64,000 bases of DNA from Microcebus murinus (lineage: Eukaryota; Chordata; Mammalia; Primates; Cheirogaleidae), in contig NC_134111.1 in NCBI RefSeq assembly GCF_040939455.1, positions 54,516,501-54,580,500 of the forward strand. The letters are read 5' to 3'. Position numbers and translations under genes: made by a program. Below are positions 34,116-46,064 of this stretch, in pieces. The notes beneath the pieces were generated by a model. The model made no database searches, was not told the origin of the DNA, and saw only the letters and a program-made list of their open reading frames with translations. Position 1 is the first letter of the stretch; each line of letters starts with the position of its first letter.

Positions 34116-34982
34116 TTATGGATCAGGAAGGAGAGCTCTAAGTGTAGGCTAGAGCATAAGACAGCTCAGAGGAGAACATGGATGTTCAAGAGTGGGTTGG
34201 CAGAAAGAAGGGAGAAACACTGTCCAAGGAGACAAGAACGTACAACTTCAACAAGAACAACAAGGTAAACATGAGCATGACACGTGGGGGACAACGAGCA
34301 AAACATGGTTTGTTTTGGGGCACCATTGAATGCTCTACTGCACAAAGGAAAGACAAGTTTCACATCATGGGGAAGGTGTAGGGAATAAGACAGGGAGATG
34401 CAAAGAGAGGCTTGAGGACCAGGATGAGAAGTTTCTTCGGAATGAGTAAACTATCCCTGCCCCCATGTTCCAACTCCCTAGAGTCAAAAATGGAAAGCTT
34501 CACTTTAAAAAATAAAAGTTGCGTAGAGTTGGGGGTGCAGTGGGAGAGATGGGGCTGCAGACTCTGTGCTACGATGCTGTGCTCCTCCTCTCTGCCCTCA
34601 CCACACCGTACCTGCACAATTCCCTTCTAAAGGGCAGGTACTCAAAGACAATTTAAGAATAAATGAAAGAACAAACGAATGGATAAGCCAATGAACAAAC
34701 AAACAGCACAATTATTTCCAGGAGCTTATATATCTGGACATGAACTACTGAGGGAATCCAGGGAAGGGACAGAGAAAATGATAGGAGAAAGGAAAACCAG
34801 CACTAAACTGCAGAAAATCAATTATAAAATGATAAAGACCTAAACTGAGGAGGTAGAAATAGGAATAAAAACACAGACATTAATTTGAGAAAATTATGGT
34901 CTATCATTAAGTAATTTTAACTCATTGTTATTCCCATCTAATAGCCAGGTCAAGTTCAAGTGATCTGATCAACTATTAAACT
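34116..34982. other. Unassigned stretch
   Basis: No repeat confidently recognised. A simple 'aatgaacaaacaaac' run occurs near 34690-34706. Confidence 0.4.
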
Positions 34983-35062
34983 CATTCATCCACGTGGAAA
35001 ATATCTATTGAGCACCAGGCACTCTTCTGGCCCCAGGGGCCAAAGTGAATTTCAAATTTATT
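34983..35062 (-). mobile_element. L2 3' tip (minus strand)
   Basis: 'cattcatccacgtggaaaat' and 'attgagcaccaggcactctt' match the antisense L2 end over about 80 bases. Confidence 0.6.
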
Positions 35063-35629
35063 TTCCTCAAATTTCTGACTGATCACATAAAGCCCTGAAC
35101 CCTGACAGCCTAACGACTCGATTCATGTGCAATTGTCCATTATCACAATAATCATCCCTGATTACCAAAATAACCTGGCATTTATTAGGAAAAAGGTTTG
35201 AAAGAGTGAATTTTAAGGCTGAGCAGCATCAAGGCAGTCCCAACTGTGTATCTATTAGAAACATTAAACAAGCAATTAAGCACTTCATCTCCAGTCATTT
35301 CACATTATTTATCCAGGTGAGACAGAGTCTCAACCAGATATAACATTGCTGTAGGGAGCATGAATTTGGCTATGATTAGCTTTTTTTTAATTTGCATAGC
35401 AATCATATACGGATAATGAGCCAAAAATTCTCTAAATCCAAATTTTAACATATAGTTTAAATTTGATGTTCTTTCTACCATTTAACTCTATATCCAGGTT
35501 CTACCAATCAATATACTAAACATCTATGTCAAGGTTAGCCTTCATAAAACATCATTCAGCAAATCACTCTTCAGGGGAATAAAGTTCAATGATTCCTTCC
35601 TCTCTCCCTCCCCTCCATCCTCTTTTCCT
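35063..35629. other. Unassigned AT-rich stretch
   Basis: Unique-looking, with TAAT and AATTA cores near 35260-35410. A CT-rich run lies at 35594-35632. Confidence 0.4.
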
Positions 35630-35740
35630 CCCACTTGTCATGTATCAGGCATTGTCCTAGGTGCTGAGGGCCCCCACAGTGAAAATATCAGACATAGGCT
35701 GTGATCTCATGGAGCGGATGGCCAGTTAGAAGAGCCCCTT
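35630..35740 (-). mobile_element. L2 3' tip (minus strand)
   Basis: 'tgtatcaggcattgtcctag', 'gtgctgaggg' and 'gtgatctcatggagcggatg' follow the antisense L2 order. Confidence 0.6.
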
Positions 35741-35924
35741 GACTACAGCCAAGCCCTCCAAAGTAAAACCCCACCTTCCCCCGGCTTGTCTCCACACCAC
35801 CCAAGCCTCCAGATCAGAGCAATAGAGCTGCAAATTAAACTCTTGAATTCCTGGAGTGTGTATTTGTGTCCTGGCCCTTGGTAGTTCACCACTCCCTTAT
35901 AATGCTGCTCCCCAACTTGGCATA

Positions 35925-36085
35925 ATTTGACTTGAGTTTGAATCCTGACTACATTTTTCTAGCTGTGGTGTCTTGAACAAGTTACTCAATCTCTGGGACC
36001 TTCAATTTTCTCATCAGATAAATGAAAATAATAATACCTACATGTCAGGGATGTTGAAAGATTAAATGCACTAATGTGCATGACA
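35925..36085 (-). mobile_element. MIR SINE (minus strand)
   Basis: 'gagtttgaatcctgactaca', 'ttgaacaagttactcaatct', 'ttctcatcagataaatgaaa' and 'ttgaaagattaaatgcacta' are the reverse complement of MIR. Confidence 0.88.
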
Positions 36086-39000
36086 GCATCCAATAGAGAA
36101 TTTGCGATGAGTTTCTCTGACCATCCCAGCTACGCATGTGCATGCCTTTCAAATTCCCAGAGGATGATTTGGCCACCACCATTTTTGAGCCACTTCCTAT
36201 TACTAAATATCTTTTTTTGTGACTACCTGCACTCCCTACTTAGGATCAGAGAATGTGATAAACTTCTTTACAGCTTCCTTATACCTGTAAAGAAGGGGTG
36301 GGGTCTGCATAATGGTCCTCGATGTCTCACAGTTGGTATCAGCAGTTTAGCTTAGAGATTTTGCTGAATTTGGAGGCTCATCTAACATTTGGATTGTTCC
36401 CCTGAGCTTTAGATAAGAAAGCAGATGGGGAGCTTCCTCAGAATGACTTGCTTCTTTTATTCTGTTGTTGGCCAGTTTAAGTCCAAATGCAGAGACTAAA
36501 AATATTCATATTTAAATGTTATCCACTTGATTTCACACTGCTCTCCATACTCCATTGCTATGGAACACTTGTGAAGACCAAACCAAAAAGAGTATTTTTT
36601 GCAATACAACAATTAGGCCATCAGGATAGGAAACTAAGCAGAAAGTTAAAAGATTAAGGAAGAGTTGACCCAGTTCTCCAGTCCATGGTTTCAGCTAGAC
36701 TTCTAAGACAGTGACTTAGCAACCTCACGAGACTGAGAATTGCAAGCCTGTGCCTTCGAAGAAATAACTGAGGCTGAAGGATTTGCTTTTTTCTAGCCCA
36801 TTCCCATTGCCACGCTTACTCTTGTTCTAACTTCAGGACTTCTGACTATCTTCTATGAACCTTCCTCGAGAAGCTTCAGACCACTTTGCAGTATCACTGT
36901 GCTGGCCAACAGCTCCCTGCTTCTGCAGAAGTAATTTATGTCCTCCTGGATCAAGGACCTTCCACTGCTCAATAAAACTCTCTCCTGAATTATAACAGCA
37001 GTCATAACTAACTTCACCCACCCTGGGCAACATGCAACCCAAAGCTCTTGGTGGCCCCCGCCATAATTCCAGAGAGGGCAGGAGCCCTGGCACCTGGTCG
37101 CCAGCCCCATGCCTCACTTGCTGCTCCCCAGAGTGGTTTCTCTTCATGTGCCAGAAATCTGGAGATAATCCACGGTGAGAACTATCTGTCTACTTGGATC
37201 AAGCTCAGGGGGCATCTTGCTTCTTTATCAACAAAAGAACATTACCACTTCCCATGAGACTGAAAAACAACCAAAGGGAATTGACTAAAACAGTTATTTA
37301 ACTATGCCATAAACTTATTCTGAGTTGTAATGGCTTCACATGGAAAGAAACCAAGGATTTCCCAATAGGGAACTCAGATGGACCAGGAAGGTGACAGGGA
37401 CTAAGAGATAGGAACAGGTTGGCAAGATTCTCAGGACACATTTGGATGCAATTGCTCATTCTTTTTTTTTTTTTCCAGGAAAAGCCTCAGCAACAGGGAA
37501 GGAACCCTACCTTGCCCCCTTCCAGTAAATTCTCCTCATAGCACTTTGTACCTCCCCAGAGGCATTTAGAGACTGCCATTCATTTAATTGCTTGAAAAGC
37601 CCAAACCAAACAAGAGTTGCTGGAGCTTAGCCCGCTGTTTGTTGGCTGTCTGCAGATTTACAATTTAGCACCATGTGGATCTTCAGAGCCAAAGTGTTAG
37701 AAATCTAAGGGGCTCATTCTACCCCCTCAAAATACAATGGGCAAGAGCAGGAAAAGCTTCAAAGTCCCCAGAAGGCATCCAACCCAATTACATTGCAACA
37801 CGTGTGCAGCCTTTCAAGCCGCTCATTAACATTTGGAAAATTCTTCTGTTAAATGTCTTCATATCCAATTTAGCCTTCTTTTCCCTACTCTACCACCCTC
37901 ATTTCATAGACAGGCAACAGTAATGAGCTATATAAATGTAACTCTTTAAACGAAGAATGTCATCACTTAAAAATACAAGAGAGCCGTGCATGTTGTGTAT
38001 GTCTACAAACCGCAGTTGCTGTCTGTTAGGGTTTGTAGCAACTTTTAAATCTGTCATCACGGCATGAATTTCATACTAAGCTCCTTCCCGGTGTTTGAGC
38101 CAGGAAGCAAAAGGGGAACAGGCTGTGTCATTTATGGGCAGACCAGTATTGGGTCGAGTGTGACATCACACTCTGCCGGGGCCATAATGAGGTGAAGAGG
38201 TAAGGCTGCAACAAGGCGGCACTTTGTTTACTGGAAGAATGTAAGTGGGGCTGTATTTCAATGTCTGATAAAACTGAAACAAAGGACGTGGATTACAGAT
38301 TTTTAACAGCTCCAAACAGAGGAAAGGGGAAAAGAGGGGAAGCCATTTAGAAACTTCAAAAATGCAAAAAGCCAAAGGATCCATGTAATCTCTGAGCAGG
38401 CTGGTTCCTTGGCACTTGTACCGGCAAACTGTTCAACCAAAACACCAGCATGTCAGCCAACTGTCTAATTTTTGTCTCCTTCCCACGGTTAATATTTAAG
38501 CAAGGAAGAGAAACTAGATCTAAAATAGATGTGTGCATGCATGTGTATTTTTGGGAAATATAGATCCTATGTTTAATACTCTGGCAGTCTCAATCAAAAT
38601 ATGTTTTATTCAAAGGTAGCAGGAATATAACCTCACATATCACATTTCCCAAAGTCTTTTTTTGTCTACACTGATATTGGATACCATGATCTACTTCTAT
38701 TTCTCCATATAATTACCTACATCAACATTTGAAAGTATAAATAACCCACAGAGTGCATTACATATGTAGCAAAAGAGATGGGGTGGAAAATTTTTCAAGA
38801 CCTAGTTTTATTTAGAATTAGGAAAATTTTTCTTGGAATTGGAACCAATATCCACACCCTCATATATTTACTACACCTAATGTGGGGCCCATCATCAAGG
38901 AATACACGGTCTACGGGGAACTGATTTGTAAACAGCTGACTGTTTGGCAAGGCAGAGTGAAATTAGTACAGGTGCTAATGGCAGCTCAGAAGGAGAAGCC

Positions 39001-39645
39001 ATTAAATCCACCCAAAATTATGTTTTCTACTCTGACGTTGCTTCTTTTCCTGTGTATCAATAAAGCAAAAGGCTTGAGACATTTCCGTTGGAATGGTTCA
39101 AACACTTATGAGGAGCTATGGCCCCACTCAAGCAAGAAAGACAAAAGCTTCACACCACTGAAGTCATATGGAATTCTCCGGAAGAGCTGATTTTTCAAAT
39201 TGCTTTAAATCATTCTACTTAATTTAAGTGAGAAACGTATTCAAAGAGAAAATATCCCATGGTAGAACTAAAAATCTACAATCGTTCTTTTGTTCTTAAT
39301 TTTCTCAACTCTAATCAGACACACCCTAGTAGAACTGAGTTAAAATTTTACCAATTCTTCTTCTGACTTTTCTGAAATACCGGTCTCTTTCCACAAGCCC
39401 AATAGCAAGCCCAATATTAATTGGACTCCTGCTTTCCTCCCCCCCCAATTATGGGCCTATTAGAACCCTGCCTATCTCCATGGTGACCACATAGTTCTTC
39501 ATCAGCTGTAAATTAACTCCTTCTTCGCTTGTTTTCCACCTCTGTAAAAGCTGACCTACCCAGATGCTTAGCTTAGCACAAACTACCTATTCTTCATTCT
39601 CTGTCAACAGGGTAATTAGACTGCTTGATTCTTCAAATAATCAGA
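36086..39645. other. Long, mostly unassigned stretch
   Basis: No exon recognised. At 36700-37220 'cactgctcaataaaactctc' resembles the R region of an ERV1 LTR, but I could not delimit it. A run of 15 T lies at 37463-37477. The parts at 37980-38250 and 38880-39200 look unique; the ORF at 38882-39190 (102 codons) has no recognisable product. Confidence 0.4.
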
Positions 39646-39649
39646 ATAA

Positions 39650-39890
39650 TAAAGTGGTTAAGAGCATGATCCCTAGAAAATTAAAAAAAAACATTCTAAT
39701 CTCATTTACCATATCCATCTATGTTGCCTTTGACAAGTTATTTTATTCCTCTGAGCCTTAGTTTACTCACCCAGAAAATGGGAAGAATAAAACATCTACA
39801 ATATAGTTGTTGTAAAGATTAAATGACATGTGACATACTTAGCACAATAGCAGTACATGGTAAATGCTCAATAAACTAGATGTTGACAAA
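39650..39890 (-). mobile_element. MIR SINE (minus strand)
   Basis: 'tgacaagttattttattcct', 'ctgagccttagtttactcac', 'aagattaaatgacatgtgac' and 'taaatgctcaataaac' are the reverse complement of MIR, nearly full length. Confidence 0.85.
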
Positions 39891-42194
39891 GTAATAATTT
39901 TATAATGATGAGAATATAGTAATAACAATTACATGATAATCATATATCATAATCATTCTTGGTAGGAAATCATAGGCTAACAGTATCCAAAACCACAGTC
40001 TTTTCTTAGCCAATTCTATTTTAAGACCCTAATATTTTCAATATTTCTACCTGTAGGGCAAAAACAGGGGAGAAAAAGAAAGACAATGGAAACAAAATGC
40101 AGAGACAGCCAATCAGTCAGCAAAGCCCCCACCCCATGTGCGTACAATCAGCACCAGCTGTAGTCCAATTAAACTTAATCTAGTCACATGCTCATGTGCT
40201 CCTCAGAAATTAGAGGAAATCAATTCAAATGCTAATGAGAAAGTCCATAATTTATTATCTGCTGAGGAATGCATGTTACATTAATTTTAACTGTAAACAA
40301 TTATTTTTATTGCAAGATTAATTACCCTATCTTATACAACTTCCTTTTTTCATATTCTTTTAAGGAATTAGTTTTCAGTTGCTGTTTTGTGGCTCTGTCA
40401 CAGTTCTTTAGCTTGAGAAAAGTATAATTAATTTAGGGATGCTGCAAATGTTGTTTTCTATTCTTCTGCCAAAAGAAAGTGGGATAAATGGCCAGGTCAA
40501 GCATGGAGAAAAATAGCTGCAGCTTCTGGCCAGGATGAAAAGACATTAGAACTCAGAATGGGGGTAGGGGGCGGGGGCGATATACAGAATTAAAAACATG
40601 AGTTAATATTGGTCAGTTCTGACTATAACATGTCCCAAAGGCTTCAACAACACGCAAGTCAAATCTTCAAATTATTCCTGCGTCTCTGAAAGTCAATGAG
40701 ACCTGCAAAAGAAAGAGACTAATCATTTTTTCTAAAAGTAGCATGAAGGCTGGGGCTTGTATGTGCTGGTTGAAGTGACCGTTCCTTTGAGCAGTCAGAC
40801 AGGAATGAAATTTGTGCTGTCAGAATTCTGCTCCCTTGACAAAGCTGCCCTCACCCTGACTCAGATCCCAATGTGAATGAATATTCACCACAGTGGCTTG
40901 TGGGAAATGATTCTTAAACCCATCACTTCTCAAGGCAGAGAGTAGGATTTTAGACAGTGGGTAGCACTCACAAGGTTGATAGTATTGTATTGTTTCGGAC
41001 AAATCATTGGCTTGATTCTTACGCTTTCTAAATGTTAAAGAGGTCCCTTTCCTTTATGGGCACAACTACACATAGCATTTTAAAGGTAGATATCTATGAA
41101 ATACAAAATCCATTAGTTTACTTGTTGGGACTTTCTTAATTTAAACTTCTAGTGAAAGCAACCAAAAGTCATCAATTAAAATTAAATTAGTCTAAATTAA
41201 ATCAATACGACTAGTTGTTGATTTCAGTGGGAATTTGGTTAGAAAATGGATAAGAGAACTGAGCCCAGGGAAGATTCAACTGCTAATTACTTGCAAAAGT
41301 TTAGGCTTAAAGGATAATACGCATTGGATCCAGGAGTGGAAACTGAGGAAGAGGTGTTGGCTATGAAGATCCCAGGCCACAACCTTAGAGACAGGTTCAC
41401 TTATGACTTCCTATCAAGGGGGTTGAATCCTAGCTAGTCCTAACATGTTTCAAACTGATCTTGTCTTAGAACTATGGCCTGGGAGGCCATCGAGCACACA
41501 CAACAATCAGCTGGCCTAGAGTAGACAAGATGAAAAATAATCTTTCCCATGAGTAACAAATTCTCAGCATTCCACACTATAAATTCAAACCAAAAGGATA
41601 GGAGGGGTGTGCCCTTTCTACATGCTTTTGTGATTTCTATTGAATATTTTTAGCAAGTCCCTACCAGGAGAGCATGTGCTACTTATCACATATAGTAGCT
41701 ACAAAAACCAGGCAGTGGTTGGAAGGGACAGGCTGCAGTGATCCAGGTTACACCTCATTTTAATTTGATTGTCAGATGTCATAAGGGCAGATTTATAAGA
41801 CTAAACCTCATTTTTGCTTTAAACCTGTAGGGAATATTGCCAATTTATTTTAACAAAGAATGTTTCATCCTCACGATTTCCATTCCAATTTCTCTGTTTA
41901 ATAAAATAAGATGTCACGTGTCAGGCTACCTTGCAGTGAATTATTTCAACAACCCAAAGCCATTCAACTCTGCTTAAAAACTTGCCACAAAGCCAAGATC
42001 TGTCACAAACCATTAGGATTAGTTACCCTGGAAAACCCTCTTACTATCAGATAAGCTGATAGGCAGCACATAGGAAAAAAAACCATGAAGGATTTCCAAG
42101 CTTTGCACACCAAAGAACTCTGGTTCACTACACATCAGGCTTCCATGGCCCCTTGAATTACTCGGTGCCTAGATTTAAGTTCCTCTATGTTTTT
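39891..42194. other. Repeat-poor stretch with a candidate enhancer
   Basis: About 2.3 kb with no transposon recognised. The densest motif cluster is at 40090-40430. A G-rich run lies at 40560-40580. Confidence 0.45.
40090..40430. promoter_or_regulatory. Candidate AT-rich enhancer with FOX and homeodomain sites
   Basis: 'ccaattaaacttaatc' (near 40166), 'gctaatgag', 'cataatttattatc', 'acattaattttaac', the forkhead core TGTAAACA (near 40292) and 'gattaattac' (near 40317) lie within 200 bases in a repeat-free block. Activity is not shown by sequence alone. Confidence 0.35.
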
Positions 42195-42533
42195 TGGGTT
42201 TTTTTTTTTTTTTTTTGAGACAGAGTCTTGCTTTGTTGCCCAGGCTAGAGTGAGTGCCCTGGCATCAGCCTAGCTCACAGCAACCTCAAACTCCTGAGCT
42301 CAAGTGATCCTTCTGCCTCAGCCTCCCGAGTAGCTGGGATTACAGGCATGTGCCACCATGCCCAGCTAATTTTTTCCATATATATTAGTTGGCCAATTAA
42401 TTTCTTTCTATTTATAGTAGAGATGAGGTCTCGCTTTTGCTCAGGCTGGTTTCAAACTCCTGACCTCAAGCAATCCACCCACCTCGGCCTCCCAGAGTGC
42501 TAGGATTACAGGCGTGAGCCACCACGCCAGGCC
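42195..42533 (-). mobile_element. Alu SINE with lemur-type linker (minus strand)
   Basis: Poly-T at the left, then 'gagacagagtcttgctttgt', the linker 'tagttggccaattaatttct' and the 5' end 'gtgagccaccacgccaggcc' at the right. Target duplications 'tcctctatgttttt' (42181-42194) and 'tcctttatgttttt' (42534-42547) differ by one base. Confidence 0.96.
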
Positions 42534-43790
42534 TCCTTTATGTTTTTGACCAAACCAAAACAATCTTATCTTGGGCCAAATTTGTGACAGACTTTATAAT
42601 AGTTTCAAGTAATGTATGTTAAGTATGTCAAGGAATAAGCCACAGGTCTGCATTTTGAAAGCTTGTCTTGCTCTCTGCCTTGTTTCCTTGTAGTGGAGCA
42701 GGGAGGCCATTCAAGTGAACCCTCCTCCTAACTAGGGTGAGTGGGAGCATCCCCACTCTGATCAATTACAGATGTATTTCACATATTCCATATCAATGTG
42801 GTTGAAGAAGAAACTACTTTGGAGAGTATCTATAGATCATAAATGTGATGAATGAACCTAGGGAACCCCATCTGTAAGCACTTATGTACTCCATATGAAA
42901 TGGCAGAGCTTCAATGTCCTACCCTAAAATACTCTTCAAAACAGATTCTTTTTTATGACAAGTATGCGTGGAATGTCCTGCAGAACTCCAGGATTTCATT
43001 TCCCCAATGTTGATGTGTATGGGAATAAAAATGAACCAGGAGAAACACAGAGATATTGTGTGAGGCTTCCTCCCCAAACTTTCTTTGACTATTGGGAAAC
43101 AGGAAGTCCCAAACATCTCACAAGAAAGTATTCTCTTTCATGATTTCCAGCACAGCAATTCAGTCTTTAAAAAAAGCAGTGATCTGGATCTGGTTCAAGG
43201 AAGCATCTTTAGATCTTTTGTTCTTATGTACCAATCTCTGGTCAAATTGCGGTCATTCGGGGTTCTCATACAGCCAGGTTTGGCAGCAGTATGTAGTCAA
43301 TCATTTCCCTGTGTGGCTCCACCTCTGCTGCCCCTCTGTCCTTGGAGGAGCTGCTGGATCCCACCTCCAGGCCTGGCCCCATCAAGGTTCTAAACAGACT
43401 CCTCAGAGGTCAATAGATAGAATTCAGGATGTCTGTGAACTTGGGTAAGAAAAAAATATTTTTACTAAATTCTAACTAAATGCACTATTTCCTTACATTG
43501 TGAACATAGACAACAAACCAGAGTAGAATTAGCACACTAGGACTTACAGAAGTCATGCATGTTTTCATATCACCATTATTGTTGCAGATATCTCAAAATA
43601 CCATTTACATTCATCATTACTTCAAAATTCTGGTGGTTATTAGACCCATTGCTAGAGTTTATTATTACTATTAATAGCACATCTGTTATTATATCACAAT
43701 TTTAGAATACTTTGATAACTATGTCAATATAATTGATTTTCTTAATAATTCTAAATATTTTATTTTATGCATTAAAAAAATTTTTCTGAT
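42534..43790. other. Unassigned stretch
   Basis: No repeat or gene recognised. Overlapping plus-strand ORFs at 43085-43448 have no recognisable product. Confidence 0.4.
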
Positions 43791-44116
43791 GGCCATGCAC
43801 GGTGGCTCACGCCTGTAATCCTAGCACTCTGGCAGGCGGATCATTTGAGCTCAGGAGTTTGAGACCAGCCTGAGCAAGAGCGAGACCCTGTCTCTACTAA
43901 AAATAGAAAGAAATTAATTGACCAACTAAAAATATATAGAAAAAATTAGCCAGGCATGGTGGTGCATGACTGTAGTCCCAGCTACTCAGGATGAGGCAGG
44001 AGGATCGCCTGAGCCCAGGAGTCTGAGGTTGCTGTGAGCTAGGCTGATGCCACGGCACTCACTCTAGCCTGGGCAATAGAGTGAGACTCTGTCTCAAAAA
44101 AAAACAAAAAAAAACC
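43791..44116 (+). mobile_element. Alu SINE with lemur-type linker (plus)
   Basis: Starts 'ggccatgcacggtggctcac' and carries the 'aattgaccaactaaaaatat' linker and 'gtgagctaggctgatgccac'. Target duplications 'atttttctga' lie at 43780-43789 and 44117-44126. The left arm lacks about 9 bases after 'gcactctgg'. Confidence 0.96.
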
Positions 44117-44180
44117 ATTTTTCTGAGAAAGTGTTTATTAGTTTCATCAGACTTCCAAAGAAGTCACACAAAAAAAGATA

Positions 44181-44208
44181 CACACATACACACACACACA
44201 CACACACA
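44181..44208 (+). repeat. (CA)n microsatellite
   Basis: About 14 CA units with one TA interruption. Confidence 0.95.
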
Positions 44209-44882
44209 AGATAAAGAACCCTAATTCCAGCATGACTCTGGAATTCTTATCTGGCCATTATCATATAATCCAGTTTCAAAAAATGGTTTCTATTTGCCCC
44301 TACCAAGCATAGCACTACAGTTCTCATAGCCCAATCCTTCTATTTTTACTGCTTGAATCTCTGTCTTGGAAACTTTGTTCATTCTCTATTCCTTCTAGCA
44401 CTGGATCCGCTGATTTGTTCATTTGTTGATTCAAAAAGTACTTATTGGGCCCCTGCCACATTTCAGACACCATGTGATGTGGGAGGAGCTGCCGTGCTGA
44501 AGGAACAGGAGAAACGAGTTCCCTGTTCCAGTAGAGTTTGCATTCTAGTGTGAGGATGGGAAGGTCAAGAATAGATAGATGATGATGATAGATGATAGAC
44601 AGACTTTTAGAAAGGCAGGGAGTTATGTAGAATATAAGTGACTGACGGTCATGGACAACCTCTCTAAGATTTGGATGTTAGAAGGAGCAGCCATGTGACA
44701 TCCAGGCAGGAAAACGATGGGAGTGTTAGAGCCATCAGGGAAGACCAGGGCAGTTGTGACACAGCCCTGAGGTAGACAGCGTCACAGTTGAGGTCTGAGT
44801 AGAAAGAAGGGGTTATTTCACGAAGGGCTTCCTAAGCAAGGTAAGAACTTCGGATTTTACAAAAGTTCTAGTCAGGGCTTTT

Positions 44883-44931
44883 CACAGGCTTTAAACATTC
44901 ACAGGCTTTAAACATTCACGGGCTTTAAACA
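44883..44931 (+). repeat. 17-bp tandem repeat, about 2.9 copies
   Basis: The unit 'cacaggctttaaacatt' occurs at 44883-44899 and 44900-44916, and a third, incomplete copy with one A-to-G change follows at 44917-44931. Confidence 0.97.
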
Positions 44932-45050
44932 GGAAATTATCACGATCTGATTTACAATTCAAAAAATATTGCTGTGGCTAACGTGCAGTGAGTGAACAGG
45001 CTGAATAAACACTGGAGTGAGGTCAGGGAGTGGGTGAGGAGCTATTGCGG

Positions 45051-45069
45051 TGACCTGCAGGGGGCGATG
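45051..45069 (+). promoter_or_regulatory. CTCF-like motif
   Basis: 'tgacctgcagggggcgatg' fits the CTCF core (CC, then CAGGGGGCG) at most invariant positions. It lies in the L2 copy. Binding is not demonstrated. Confidence 0.35.
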
Positions 45070-45584
45070 CAGCGGGGACCAGGGCGGCAGCAGGGGAGGG
45101 GAAAGAGAGACGAATCTTGGTGTGTATTGGTATCAGGCTGGGTTGCAACAGGAAGCAGACCATGGGCCACACCATGATAGTTTGAGTTTAAAAAGAGACA
45201 GTTTAGAAATGTGTGGTCGGGTATGAAGAAACTGCAAGGGATTGTGCGGTAGCCCAGGGCTGTCACCCTGAGACCCACAGGTAAAGCGAAGGGCAGTCCC
45301 ACAGTGGGGTAGGAGAAAGTGTGTAAGATGAGCAGCTCCGACCTTCAGGCAGGTGAAGAGTGAGTGTGGAGGGAAAATGGAAGATGTTGGCACAAGCTAT
45401 GTCTGGAGGTACTGTGGAGACAGCTACTGGAATTGTTCTTGCTAGCCTGCCCCCAGAGCATTACGAATGAATCCTAAAACTTCCTGCCCGCAGACCTACC
45501 TGCTCAGGGCACACTCCCAGTCTTGGTCACTCATCAGCGGTGGAGGTTGATTTTGAATTATTTGTTTACATCCCTTTTCCCCAT

Positions 45585-45690
45585 AAGACAATGAACTTTT
45601 TGAAGATGTCCATTTGCATCTGCTGCTCCCAGGATAGTGTCTGTTTAATTGAAAGACTGTGATTAGTGAATGAATGAATAGCCCCTTCCA
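45585..45690 (+). mobile_element. L2 3' end (plus)
   Basis: 'aagacaatgaactttttgaa', 'ccaggatagtgtctgt' and 'gtgaatgaatgaat' follow the L2 terminus in sense. Confidence 0.65.
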
Positions 45691-46016
45691 GGTTCCTATG
45701 GAATGCTGTCACTCCATGTCGGATCTCCCTGACACCAACTGCTGGACAGGTGACAGGCACTTCTAGATGACGAGCTGTGCTGACTGACACACTGGCTCTC
45801 CTCGCAGTTCCTCTCTAGTGCTGAGTCTCACTCTCCTGTTTTGCCCCTTCGTGTACCTACTTAAGGCTGCCAAGTTGCTCCAAGACAATTACCTGGATTT
45901 TTATAGGTTTTGTCCAAAGTACTCTAACTTCTCAGAAAGAGCAGATATATGGCTTCACCTTTGAGCTGTTCTACATCAAACTAGCAGTCTTATCACTGTG
46001 TCTTAGAACCTTGGTG

Positions 46017-46017
<1 letters not shown>

Positions 46018-46049
<32 letters not shown>

Positions 46050-46064
46050 TATATATATATATAT
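46018..46064 (+). repeat. (CA)n(TA)n compound microsatellite
   Basis: About 15 CA units run directly into about 9 TA units. Confidence 0.97.

Larger units (their letters stand above)
44375..45440 (-). mobile_element. LINE L2, about 1 kb (minus strand)
   Basis: It begins at the L2 3' end ('gttgattcaaaaagtactta', 'tagagtttgcattctagtgt') and runs through 'atgtgacatccaggcaggaa', 'ttatcacgatctgatttaca', 'gaggagctattgcggtgacc' and 'caggtaaagcgaagggcagt'. It is the longest L2 copy in the window, with all frames broken. It contains a 17-bp tandem triplication and a CTCF-like motif. Confidence 0.85.

Noticed and set aside
40560..40590. G-quadruplex candidate
   Set aside because: Only three long G runs are clear, so a stable four-run structure is not supported.
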